A stretch of 55,117 nucleotides of DNA from Eubacteriales Family XIII. Incertae Sedis bacterium. GTDB taxonomy: Bacteria > Bacillota > Clostridia > Peptostreptococcales > Anaerovoracaceae. Shown here piece after piece: positions 19,431 to 27,745 of the stretch; the stretch's first letter is position 1, and the number at the start of each line of letters is the position of its first letter. A program made the position numbers and the translations under genes. The stretch lies in assembly GCA_031257175.1 (NCBI GenBank), contig JAIRPE010000131.1:1-55117 (forward strand), given 5' to 3'. Below the pieces are notes generated by a model. That model had not been told where the DNA came from. It did no database searches and was given only the letters and a program-made list of their open reading frames with translations.

Positions 19431-19458
19431 GCGGGGCCGCCACTCGAGACGGCCCCGC
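19431..19458 (-). terminator. GC-rich hairpin downstream of the radical SAM gene (9-bp stem)
   Basis: gcggggccg / cggccccgc inverted repeat; no T-run. Confidence 0.35.
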
Positions 19459-19480
19459 TTGTTTCGAGATCAGTCTTGTC

Positions 19481-19526
19481 GCCGACGGCCTGCGGCGCGC
19501 GGGTTCGCGGGGCGCAGGCCGTCGGC
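19481..19526 (-). terminator. strong hairpin downstream of the radical SAM gene (14-bp perfect stem)
   Basis: gccgacggcctgcg / cgcaggccgtcggc; lies just past the stop of 19556-21100; no T-run. Confidence 0.4.
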
Positions 19527-19555
19527 TCGTCCCTGCGGCGGCCGACCCGGTTGGC

Positions 19556-21091
19556 CTAGTTGGCAAGCTGTTTTTTCTTTTTGGCCAGGGCGGGGTTCAC
19601 GGCCTCTATCCTCATGTAATCCGCCATCTCCCGACGCCGCATGAACCAGAATATCTCCTTAATGTCGGCCGCCTTGGGGTAAAAGGCGCATTTGAAGGTG
19701 TATACCAGGTACTCCATGCCGCCTGTGAACCCCAGCACCAGGCCCATGCCTATGAGGGTCAGCCGCTCCGCCAGGTTGAGGGTCGGGATGGCCTCCCAGG
19801 GGCCCTGGTTCCAGAACTTCTTCAGCTGCCTGAACGTGTAGTCCAAGCCCATCATCTTCTTGGCCGCCCAGGTCGCCCCGCGCTGCAGCTCCGTGGAGGA
19901 CATGAGCTTGGGGGTGAACACGCAAGTCCAGGAATTGTAGTTGTTGCTGGCGTAATTGTATATGCGCGGCTCCAGCCTGTCGTACAGCCTCGTGCCGGGG
20001 TACGGCGTGAGGACGTTGAGGTAGCAGAGCAAAAGCTCGCTCTTGTCCAGGAAGTCCCAGGTTCTCTCGAAAACGCCCACGTCGTCGCTGTCGAAGCCGA
20101 AGATGAAGTAGCCGCCGGGCATGATGCCGTGCCTGGCCATGTTCCGTATGCACGCCTCGTAGGTCTCCACGGTGTTGACCTTGGCCTTGTTGACCTCCCG
20201 CAGGCTTTCGGGCTGTATGGACTCGAAGCCCACGCTGAAGGCGCGGCAGCCGCTTTTGGCCATCAGCTCCAGTATCTCGTCGTCGGAGGCGGTGTTCACG
20301 GTGCCCTGCCCCTCCCAGGTGATGCCCAGGGGGATCAGCGCCGTCAGCAACTCCTTGACGTACTCCCTGTCCACGTAGAGGTTGTCGTCCACGAAATAGT
20401 AGTTCTTGCGCCTCATGCCCAAATGCCCGTCGATGTTGTGCTTCTCGTACTCCTTTATCTCCGCCACCACTTGCTCCACGGGCTTTTTCCTGTAGTGCCG
20501 CCTGTTGGTATAGGTCAGGCTGCAGAAATCGCAGTCGTAGGGGCAGCCTCGGGTGGCCTGGATGACGAACATGGTGTACCTGTCGTGCTGCACCACGTCC
20601 GCCTTGGGGCTGGTCAGCGCCGTCACGGGGGGATAGTCCTTGGCGTCGTACACGGGCTTGAGGCAGCCGTTCTCGAAATCCTCCAGCATGGGGAGCCAGG
20701 TGTTCTCCCCCTCGCCTATCATGAGAACGTCGCAGTGCGCCGCGGCCTCCTGGCGGACGACCGAGGCGTGGACCCCGCCCATGACCACGGGCTTGCCCCT
20801 GCGGCGGAACTCCCCCGCTATCTCATAGGCGCGGTACGCCTGCTCCGTCAGGACGCTGAGGGCCACTATGTCCACGTCCATGTCGAAGTCAATCTCATCC
20901 AGCTCGTCCTCAATATACACGAAACTGTGCCGCTCAGGAGTGAGGGCGGCGAAAACCAAGCCCGACAGCTTGGGGAAAAGGGCCATCTGCTTCCCGGTGA
21001 ACAAACGGAATAATTTGGAATCGTATATAGTATTCTTGTGCCCTCCGTGGAGTTTTGCCGTGCAGGGGGCAATAAAAGCGATCTTGGCCAT
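19556..21091 (-). CDS. cobalamin-binding-type radical SAM protein
   Basis: N-terminal Rossmann-like B12 region (GGVHASVVRQEAAAHCDVLMIGEGE), rSAM motif TRGCPYDCDFCSL, C-terminal PYPGTRLYDRL; likely start MAKIAF at 21091 within ORF to 21100. Confidence 0.9.
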   Translation of the reverse strand: MAKIAFIAPCTAKLHGGHKNTIYDSKLFRLFTGKQMALFPKLSGLVFAALTPERHSFVYIEDELDEIDFDMDVDIVALSVLTEQAYRAYEIAGEFRRRGKPVVMGGVHASVVRQEAAAHCDVLMIGEGENTWLPMLEDFENGCLKPVYDAKDYPPVTALTSPKADVVQHDRYTMFVIQATRGCPYDCDFCSLTYTNRRHYRKKPVEQVVAEIKEYEKHNIDGHLGMRRKNYYFVDDNLYVDREYVKELLTALIPLGITWEGQGTVNTASDDEILELMAKSGCRAFSVGFESIQPESLREVNKAKVNTVETYEACIRNMARHGIMPGGYFIFGFDSDDVGVFERTWDFLDKSELLLCYLNVLTPYPGTRLYDRLEPRIYNYASNNYNSWTCVFTPKLMSSTELQRGATWAAKKMMGLDYTFRQLKKFWNQGPWEAIPTLNLAERLTLIGMGLVLGFTGGMEYLVYTFKCAFYPKAADIKEIFWFMRRREMADYMRIEAVNPALAKKKKQLAN

Positions 21092-21246
21092 AATAAACAC
21101 CTCCGTTTAAAAACGCCATCTCATTTCAGGGACTTGTTAAAACGCGCCCCCGCCCACGGATGCAGGGTTTTGACAGGTTCCGTAAAATCTAAATATTAAT
21201 ACTCGACCGAACAGGTTTCACTATACCCCTATATGTCAATCCTCAA

Positions 21247-21276
21247 TCGCACGGGTTTCATTCGCACGGGTTTCAT
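21247..21276. repeat. perfect tandem 15-bp repeat tcgcacgggtttcat x2 (possible operator)
   Basis: Copies at 21247-21261 and 21262-21276; a diverged third copy ccgaacaggtttcac near 21207. Confidence 0.7.
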
Positions 21277-21304
21277 TATACCGTTATTTTCCCGATGCTG
21301 TCAA
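21275..21304 (-). promoter_or_regulatory. sigma70-like promoter TTGACA-18 bp-TATAAT for the radical SAM gene
   Basis: Reverse complement of attata...tgtcaa, about 185 bp upstream of the start codon. Confidence 0.55.
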
Positions 21305-21486
21305 CAACCGAAATCCAATTTTTTTATTGGATTTGTTGAACCTGAGCCCATAATGTGATATCATTTAGTCCATTGCGGACGAACTGCCCCCTAGCCTGAC
21401 TCACAGGGTTGTCGCGGTCGCCGCGCCGAAACCGCGTCGGGGGCGCGACGTTTGGTCGGCGGGGCGATGACAAACCTGACTTGTTG

Positions 21487-21712
21487 TTGCTCCACCGACT
21501 AAATGTTGCGCTAAACCCGCTTAGGCGAGGATTTTTTCTGTCGGACAAGGCGGCGGGCCCCGTTGGTATCGGGAGTATCAGCGGGCTCCGCCTTGCTCCT
21601 GCGCTCGCTTCGCTGTCCGTTTTTCCGACCGCGCTGAAGCGCGGGGAAAAAAGGCCACGCGGCCCGAAGGGGAAAGGCCGACGAACGGGCGATGTTTAGC
21701 CGGCGGAGCAAT
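21487..21712. repeat. full copy of MITE-like intergenic repeat
   Basis: Left end ttgctccaccgactaaatgttgcgc and right end gggcgatgtttagccggcggagcaat form imperfect TIRs; core cgaggattttttctgtcgg and ccgcgctgaagcgcgg shared with 18781-19142. Confidence 0.75.
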
Positions 21713-21775
21713 AAGAATAAGATTAACGGTTATAATACTGCAAGGGATCACCAAAAACTTTCCGCTCGTCGTCGG

Positions 21776-21889
21776 CCGGGGATTTTTCCGTCAGGCCAGG
21801 CGGCAGGCCCGTCGATGCTTGTCAGCATCGCGCGGGTTCTGTCGGCGCGGGGCAAAAATGCGGCGGCGCGCGACGGGAAAAAAGATCGG
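21776..21889. repeat. shorter variant of the intergenic repeat lacking the outer TIR
   Basis: ccggggatttttccgtcaggccaggcgg ... gacgggaaaaaagatcgg. Confidence 0.5.
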
Positions 21890-21972
21890 CCTGTGGCCTG
21901 TCGGAGGTTTTGGCGTCCCCTGCGGATTGAAGTTTCGTCGCCCTAAGACGAGCAAGTTAAGAGGCGGATTTT

Positions 21973-23304
21973 ATGTACGACGACAAAGACGGGTTTCGCG
22001 CGGCAGAGGGCGAAGCCACTAATCAAAGGGGTCTGATGCGCTATTTTGGGAGCCTGAAAGGGCCGAAGCGAAAAAAAGCGGCCATTGTCGCGGGCGCGGT
22101 CCTGCTGTGCGTCCTGCTGGCCGGCGCCGCGGCTTGGAACCTGGCCCGACACCCAGGGGGCGGCGCGCCCAGAAACGCCCTGCCCGTGGAAATCGAGGCG
22201 GCCCACGTGGAAACCTTAGTTTGCAAGGCCACCGTGAAAGGCGCGGTGGAGCTGTCCGACGTGGCCACCATATTCCCTCGGGGGACGTCCCGAGTTAAGG
22301 CGGTCCACGTGGAGGCGGGCGACGCCGTGCGCGCGGGGCAGCGGCTTTTGGATTATGACAGCGACGCCTTGGACGAGCTGAAGAACGGCCTGGAGGACGC
22401 CCGACTGGCCCTCAGGTCCGCCGAGTCCAGCTTGGCGGCGGCCAGAAGGCCCGCCTCCGACGCTGAAAAAATCAGGCTGGGCGCCGCCAGAGCGGAGTAC
22501 GCCCGCATGAAAGTCCTCTATGACGAAGGGGGGGCCGTATCCAAAAAAGACGTTGACGCCGCCTACGACGCCATGATGCAGGCCGAGAGCCAAGTCGCTT
22601 CCAAGCAGGACGCCGCCACGGACCAGAAGGACAGCGCCCAGGTGGCCGTGGAACAGGCCAGGGCCAACGTGGCGCGCCTGGAGGACGAGATAGCGAAGTG
22701 CGACCAGTACGAGACGGCGCCCAGGGACGGCACGGTCATCAGCGTCTCGGTGAAAAGCGGCGACGTGAGTTCCCCGGGGCGCCCGCTGCTGGAGATAGCG
22801 GACGTGTCCGCGGCCAATCTGATAATAAAGGCGAACGTGCCCGAAAACGACGCCCGCGACTTGGCCATAGGCCAAACCGCGGAAATCCGTTGCGACGCCA
22901 TAAGCAACGACACCTTCTTCGGGACTGTCTCCAAGATTTCGCCCATCGCCGAGAAAAAGCAGGTGGGCGACGCCATCGAGACGGCGCTGACTGTGGAAAT
23001 CGCCTGTGACGAGCCTGGGCTGAAGTCGGGCTACAGCGTGGACGCCGCCATCACCACGCGCGTCATAGAGGACGCCGTGGTCATACCCCTCATGGCCGCC
23101 ATGAGCGGGGCCGACGGCAAGAACTACGTTTTCGTGATGCGGGATGATTATTCCGTGGAAAAAAGAGAGGCCAAGCTGGGCGAGTATTCGGGCATTTACG
23201 TGGAGGCGGCCAATGTGGCCGCAGGCGAGCGCATCGTGCTTAGTCCGCCCTCCACGTTGGCCGAAGGCTCCTTCGTGAGGCCGGCGTCCGACATTCGGAA
23301 CTAA
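21973..23304 (+). CDS. HlyD/MacA-family periplasmic adaptor protein
   Basis: N-terminal TM, membrane-fusion-protein pattern VKAVHVEAGDAVRAGQRLLDYDSDAL, coiled coil, then APRDGTVISVSVKSGDVSSPGRPLLEIAD. Confidence 0.88.
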   Translation: MYDDKDGFRAAEGEATNQRGLMRYFGSLKGPKRKKAAIVAGAVLLCVLLAGAAAWNLARHPGGGAPRNALPVEIEAAHVETLVCKATVKGAVELSDVATIFPRGTSRVKAVHVEAGDAVRAGQRLLDYDSDALDELKNGLEDARLALRSAESSLAAARRPASDAEKIRLGAARAEYARMKVLYDEGGAVSKKDVDAAYDAMMQAESQVASKQDAATDQKDSAQVAVEQARANVARLEDEIAKCDQYETAPRDGTVISVSVKSGDVSSPGRPLLEIADVSAANLIIKANVPENDARDLAIGQTAEIRCDAISNDTFFGTVSKISPIAEKKQVGDAIETALTVEIACDEPGLKSGYSVDAAITTRVIEDAVVIPLMAAMSGADGKNYVFVMRDDYSVEKREAKLGEYSGIYVEAANVAAGERIVLSPPSTLAEGSFVRPASDIRN

Positions 23305-23314
23305 GGGGAACAGC

Positions 23315-24100
23315 ATGGCGGGAGAGGCATTGGCAAGGGACAGGGAGAGGGGCGAGGGCCTGGGGACGGGCGCGATAATAGAGGCCCGCCGCCTGAGCAA
23401 GACCTACAAGGTGGGACGCCACGAGGTCAAGGCCCTGCGCGAAGTGGATCTGAGCGTGGCGCCCGGCGAGTTCGTGGCCGTCATGGGCGCCTCGGGCTCG
23501 GGCAAGTCCACATTGATGAATATTATTGGCTGTCTGGACTCGCTGACTTCAGGGAATTATTTCCTGGACGGCGAGGACGTGTCCTCCATAGCGGGGAATC
23601 GGCTGGCGGCCATACGCAACAGGAAGATAGGCTTCGTGTTCCAGTCCTTCAACCTGCTTCCGAAACTCTCCGCCGCGCGGAACGTCGAGCTTCCCATGGT
23701 TTACGCGGGAGTCCCTGCCCGCCGCCGCGCCGCCGCGGCGAGGACGGCTTTGGGCAGGGTCGGGCTTACGGACAGGGGGCATCACAAGCCCAACGAGCTG
23801 TCGGGCGGCCAGAAGCAACGGGTGGCCATAGCCCGCGCCCTGGTGAACCGCCCCTCCATACTCTTGGCGGACGAGCCGACGGGCAATCTGGACAGCCGCT
23901 CGGGGGAAGAAATCATGGGGATATTCCAGTCCCTCCACGATGAGGGGGCCACCATAGTCATGGTGACTCACGAAAGGGACATCGCCCTGCACGCGGGCCG
24001 CATAGTCACGTTCCGCGACGGGCGCATAGTCAGCGACGAAAAGGTTGCCGCGCCCTCGCGGGCCGCGGCAACGGGGAGGGCGCCTGATGAATTTGCTTGA
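23315..24100 (+). CDS. MacB-type ABC transporter ATP-binding protein
   Basis: [46 protein letters not shown]. Confidence 0.95.
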   Translation: MAGEALARDRERGEGLGTGAIIEARRLSKTYKVGRHEVKALREVDLSVAPGEFVAVMGASGSGKSTLMNIIGCLDSLTSGNYFLDGEDVSSIAGNRLAAIRNRKIGFVFQSFNLLPKLSAARNVELPMVYAGVPARRRAAAARTALGRVGLTDRGHHKPNELSGGQKQRVAIARALVNRPSILLADEPTGNLDSRSGEEIMGIFQSLHDEGATIVMVTHERDIALHAGRIVTFRDGRIVSDEKVAAPSRAAATGRAPDEFA

Positions 24101-25283
24101 GAGTTTTATTTCCGCCGCCACGAGCCTTTCGGGGAACAAAATGCGCTCCGTGCTGACCATGCTGGGAATCATCATAGGCATAAGCGCGGTGATAATGATA
24201 ACGTCCATAGGGCAGGGCCTCCAGGCGGCCGTCAACGGCCAGTTCTCCAAGATGGGCGCCGCCGGCCTGGAAGTGAGCGTTAAGCTGGGGGAACACGTCA
24301 CTTCCAAGGACTTGCTCACGGTGGCCGACGCCGCGCTTCTGGAAACCCATCCCAACGCGGAGAGCGTGTCCCCCATGCTGGCCATGACGGGGAGGGCGCG
24401 GCTCCAGAACCCGTCGGAGACGGACAGCCTTTACTACGTGGGCTGCAACGGGAGTTTCAAGGACGTGTACGGCCTGGACATGCTGGAGGGCCGCTTCCTG
24501 GCCCGCCAGGACTTGGAAAACAACGCGTCGGTCATAGTCATAGACTCCAACCTGGCCAAGAGGATGTTCGGCCAGGCGGACCCCATCGGGCTGACCCTCC
24601 ACGCCTCTTTTTCCTTCGGCAACATGGACTTTACCGTGGTGGGCACATACAAGCCCACGGACCTCGGCTCCCTCTTCCAGATGCCCACTTTCGCCTACAT
24701 ACCCGTGACGACGCTGCAGAAAGCCTATGGCCGCTCCTATCTGGACAGCATATACGTCAACGTGAAGGACCGCTCCGCCATAGAGAGGACGGCGGTGGAA
24801 CTGTCTAAGCTTCTGTCCATGCGCCACAACAACGACGGCAAGTACAACGTGGCGAACATGCTGAAGGGCATGGACTCCGTCAACACGGTGCTGGGGGGCG
24901 TCACGACCTTCGTGAGCCTGGTGGCCGCCATCTCCCTCTTCGTGGGGGGCATAGGCGTCATGAACATCATGCTGGTGACGGTCACGGAGCGCACCCATGA
25001 GATAGGCATAAGAAAATCCCTGGGCGCCACCGACGGCAACATAAGGTTCCAGTTTTTGGTGGAGGCCGTCATTCTGGCCGCCATGGGCGGGCTGATAGGC
25101 ATAGTGGCAGGCTACTGCGGCGGCATGGCCCTAGGGGGCGCCATAAACGTCCAACCCTCGGTCTCCGTAACGACGGTGGCCTTCACGGTCTTCATATCCA
25201 GCATGGTAGGCATAGTCTTTGGCGTGTATCCCGCAAGCAAGGCCGCGAAGCTGGACCCCATAGAGGCGCTCAGGCACGAGTGA
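24087..25283 (+). CDS. MacB/FtsX-type ABC transporter permease
   Basis: ORF 24045-25283; likely start MNLLESF at 24087 overlapping the ATPase; MLGIIIGISAVI, C-terminal GGIGVMNIMLVTVTERTHEIGIRKSLGA and YPASKAAKLDPIEALRHE. Confidence 0.93.
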   Translation: MNLLESFISAATSLSGNKMRSVLTMLGIIIGISAVIMITSIGQGLQAAVNGQFSKMGAAGLEVSVKLGEHVTSKDLLTVADAALLETHPNAESVSPMLAMTGRARLQNPSETDSLYYVGCNGSFKDVYGLDMLEGRFLARQDLENNASVIVIDSNLAKRMFGQADPIGLTLHASFSFGNMDFTVVGTYKPTDLGSLFQMPTFAYIPVTTLQKAYGRSYLDSIYVNVKDRSAIERTAVELSKLLSMRHNNDGKYNVANMLKGMDSVNTVLGGVTTFVSLVAAISLFVGGIGVMNIMLVTVTERTHEIGIRKSLGATDGNIRFQFLVEAVILAAMGGLIGIVAGYCGGMALGGAINVQPSVSVTTVAFTVFISSMVGIVFGVYPASKAAKLDPIEALRHE

Positions 25284-25379
25284 ATCAGGCGCGGGCGGGC
25301 GCTTTGCCGTCCGAGATGAAGCAGCAGCGGGGCGGGGCCCCGTGTCGCGGAAAATCTGCCTGTCGCGGGGGCTGTCCGC

Positions 25380-25538
25380 CAACCCGCTGGGGTCTGTACT
25401 CCCGACAGGGGTGTTTGAGGCGTAGACGTGCCGGTCGTACCCGTTCCGAGCCAGGTCTTCCGTGGCGAACCGTCCCGTGAACTCATGGCCCGTCTTGGTG
25501 GCCTCGTGACGCGCAGGGCCAGCGCCGCCCTGTGGGTT
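25380..25538 (-). pseudogene. remnant of an Rhs/YD-repeat core C-terminus
   Basis: Minus-strand frame reads HEATKTGHEFTGRFATEDLARNGYDRHVYASNTPVGSTDPSGL, resembling the Rhs-associated core (...YVYxxNNPVxxxDPSGL). Confidence 0.6.
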
Positions 25539-25591
25539 TTAGTCTGGGCGCCAGGGCTCCTTGATTGGGAATTATCCTGCCAAAACGGGCG

Positions 25592-26227
25592 TCACAGTAT
25601 GAACTTCTCGCCTTTCCACTCCTTGAAGCTTCCCATTTCGCCCATTATCTCCAGATAGTCCCTGTTGAATATCCTGACGAATTTCATGTTGGCGGGGTCT
25701 CCGTGGCCTGGGTAGATGACCAGGCCGTTCGGCCATTTGCTCACCACGTCTTTTATCGAGGCGGCCATCTTCGCGGGGTCTCCGTCGTGCAAGTCCGTCC
25801 TGCCTATGTCCACGTTGAAAATCGTGTCCCCCGTGAAGGCCGCGTTGGCGGAGGGCGCGTGGTAGCAGAGGCTGCCCTCGGTGTGCCCCGGCGTGTGGAT
25901 GACCCGCAGCTCCGCGGCGCCCAGGTTTATGGCCTCGCCTCCCGCCAGCGTCACGTCCACCCGCCCCCTGTATATCTCCGCGTCTTTCCCGTGCATGTAG
26001 ACGGGGCATTCCAGGCTGGCCAATATCCGCGGTATGGCGCCCACGTGGTCCCCGTGGTGGTGGGTCAGGAGTATGCCCAGCAGATTCAGCCCCTCCTCGG
26101 CGATTTTCCGCAGGTAGCGTTCGCCGCCGTAGCCCGGGTCTATAATATAGCAGTCTTTGCCGCCCTCGTCAATGACGAAGTAGCCGTTTTCTTCTAAATT
26201 GCCGCCTTCAAGCCTCTCTATTCTCAT
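25592..26227 (-). CDS. MBL-fold metallo-hydrolase (glyoxalase II-like)
   Basis: THHHGDHVGAIP, HTPGHTEGSLCY, TGDTIF, YPGHGDP; likely start MRIERLEG at 26227. Confidence 0.92.
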   Translation of the reverse strand: MRIERLEGGNLEENGYFVIDEGGKDCYIIDPGYGGERYLRKIAEEGLNLLGILLTHHHGDHVGAIPRILASLECPVYMHGKDAEIYRGRVDVTLAGGEAINLGAAELRVIHTPGHTEGSLCYHAPSANAAFTGDTIFNVDIGRTDLHDGDPAKMAASIKDVVSKWPNGLVIYPGHGDPANMKFVRIFNRDYLEIMGEMGSFKEWKGEKFIL

Positions 26228-26383
26228 AATTCGCCTCCGTCGCGGCCGACGCCGCCGCAAATCCCGCGCGGGGCCCCATGCCCCGCCCGCCTCGCGCCTG
26301 CGGGCTATACCATAACATCGCGCGTTGTGGTATAATTACATCAGTCATAAATAAAGTACCACAATTTGAAAGAAGGGTCAACT

Positions 26384-27745
26384 ATGAAGATTGCCATTGC
26401 CGGGGCGGGAAAGCTCGGCATAAAGATGACGGAGATGCTCCTCAGCGGGGATCACGCCGTCACGGTTATTGATAAGGACGAGGAGGTTCTGCAGCGCCTG
26501 GGCTCGAATTACGACATCATGGCCGTCATTGGAAACGCGAAGCAGACGTCCTTGCTCAAGGATATTGACATAAATACTTACGACTACCTTCTCGCCTGCA
26601 TGGACAAGGACGAGAAGAACATCGTCGTCGCCGCCTTCGCGAAAAGGTTGGGGTGCCGCCACGTTATTGCCAGGCTGCGCGACCCCGAGCATATGTCCCA
26701 GCAGGATTTCGTCAAAGAGGTCATGAACATCGACTACATCATCAACCCCGACTACGCCATAACCCACGAGATATACAAGTATCTGGTGGAGAAGTACACC
26801 ATCAGCAACGGGGAGCTGGTCACGGGGAAGATAGGGCTTTTGGAGTTCGGCGCCAACAAGCTGCCTGAGGTGGCGGGGCAGCCCATCGCCAACATCAAGA
26901 GCATTCTTGGGGACATATTGGTGGTGGCTATTTCCAGAAGCGGCAAAATCATCATTCCGAGGGGCGATTTGGTCATACAGGCGGACGACACTATGTACGT
27001 GGCGGGGAAGAAGGACCTGATACAGCCGTTGCGCAAGCGCGTCCACGAGGGCGGGCGGTTCACGAATTTGCATAAGGTCATGATAGCGGGTGGCGGCAAG
27101 ACGGGGCATTACCTGTCCAAGCTGCTTTCGGAGTACGGGGCGGCGGTCAAGCTTATCGAGCGGGACAAGGCGCGCTGCCAGTACCTCTCCGCCCATCTGG
27201 AGAACGTGCTGGTGCTGCACGGGGACGCCACCGACCTGGAATTGCTGGAGGAAGAGAATTTCAAAGAGATGGACGCCTTCGTGTCGGCCACGGGCTACGA
27301 CGAGGAGAATCTGCTTCTGGCGCTTATGGCCAAGCAGAACGGCATTGAGGACGTCATAGCGAAGATAAGCCGCGAGAGTTATACGGGGCTGGTGGAGAGC
27401 ATGGGCATCGACATGGTGCTGAACCCCATAAATATATCCGCGAATTACATATTGCGGCTGATACAGGGTTCCAACCTGATAGTGTTCTCCCAGCTTATAC
27501 AGGGGCAGGCGGAGTTTTTCGAGTTCATCGCCGACGAGGGGATGCTGCTGGCGGACAAGCCTATTTCCAGGCTGGACTTGCCGCTGGGAGTGATTATCGC
27601 CGCCATACACAGAGGGACGGAGGTCATCATACCCTCGGGCGCCACCGAGATACGGGAGGGGGACAGGGTCATAGCGCTGTGCCTGCTCTCGGCCATAGGG
27701 GAGCTGGAGAAGCTGTTCCGTATGCGCAAGGGGTTGTTTGGCTGA
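26384..27745 (+). CDS. trkA: Trk potassium uptake system NAD-binding protein TrkA
   Basis: Tandem RCK/TrkA-N domains (MKIAIAGAGKLGIKMTEMLL..., VMIAGGGKTGHYLSKLL...), upstream of trkH. Confidence 0.93.
   Translation: MKIAIAGAGKLGIKMTEMLLSGDHAVTVIDKDEEVLQRLGSNYDIMAVIGNAKQTSLLKDIDINTYDYLLACMDKDEKNIVVAAFAKRLGCRHVIARLRDPEHMSQQDFVKEVMNIDYIINPDYAITHEIYKYLVEKYTISNGELVTGKIGLLEFGANKLPEVAGQPIANIKSILGDILVVAISRSGKIIIPRGDLVIQADDTMYVAGKKDLIQPLRKRVHEGGRFTNLHKVMIAGGGKTGHYLSKLLSEYGAAVKLIERDKARCQYLSAHLENVLVLHGDATDLELLEEENFKEMDAFVSATGYDEENLLLALMAKQNGIEDVIAKISRESYTGLVESMGIDMVLNPINISANYILRLIQGSNLIVFSQLIQGQAEFFEFIADEGMLLADKPISRLDLPLGVIIAAIHRGTEVIIPSGATEIREGDRVIALCLLSAIGELEKLFRMRKGLFG

Noticed and set aside
19412-21013. 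533-aa plus-strand ORF opposite the radical SAM gene
   Set aside because: Shadow ORF; no recognisable motifs, while the minus strand carries the rSAM signature.
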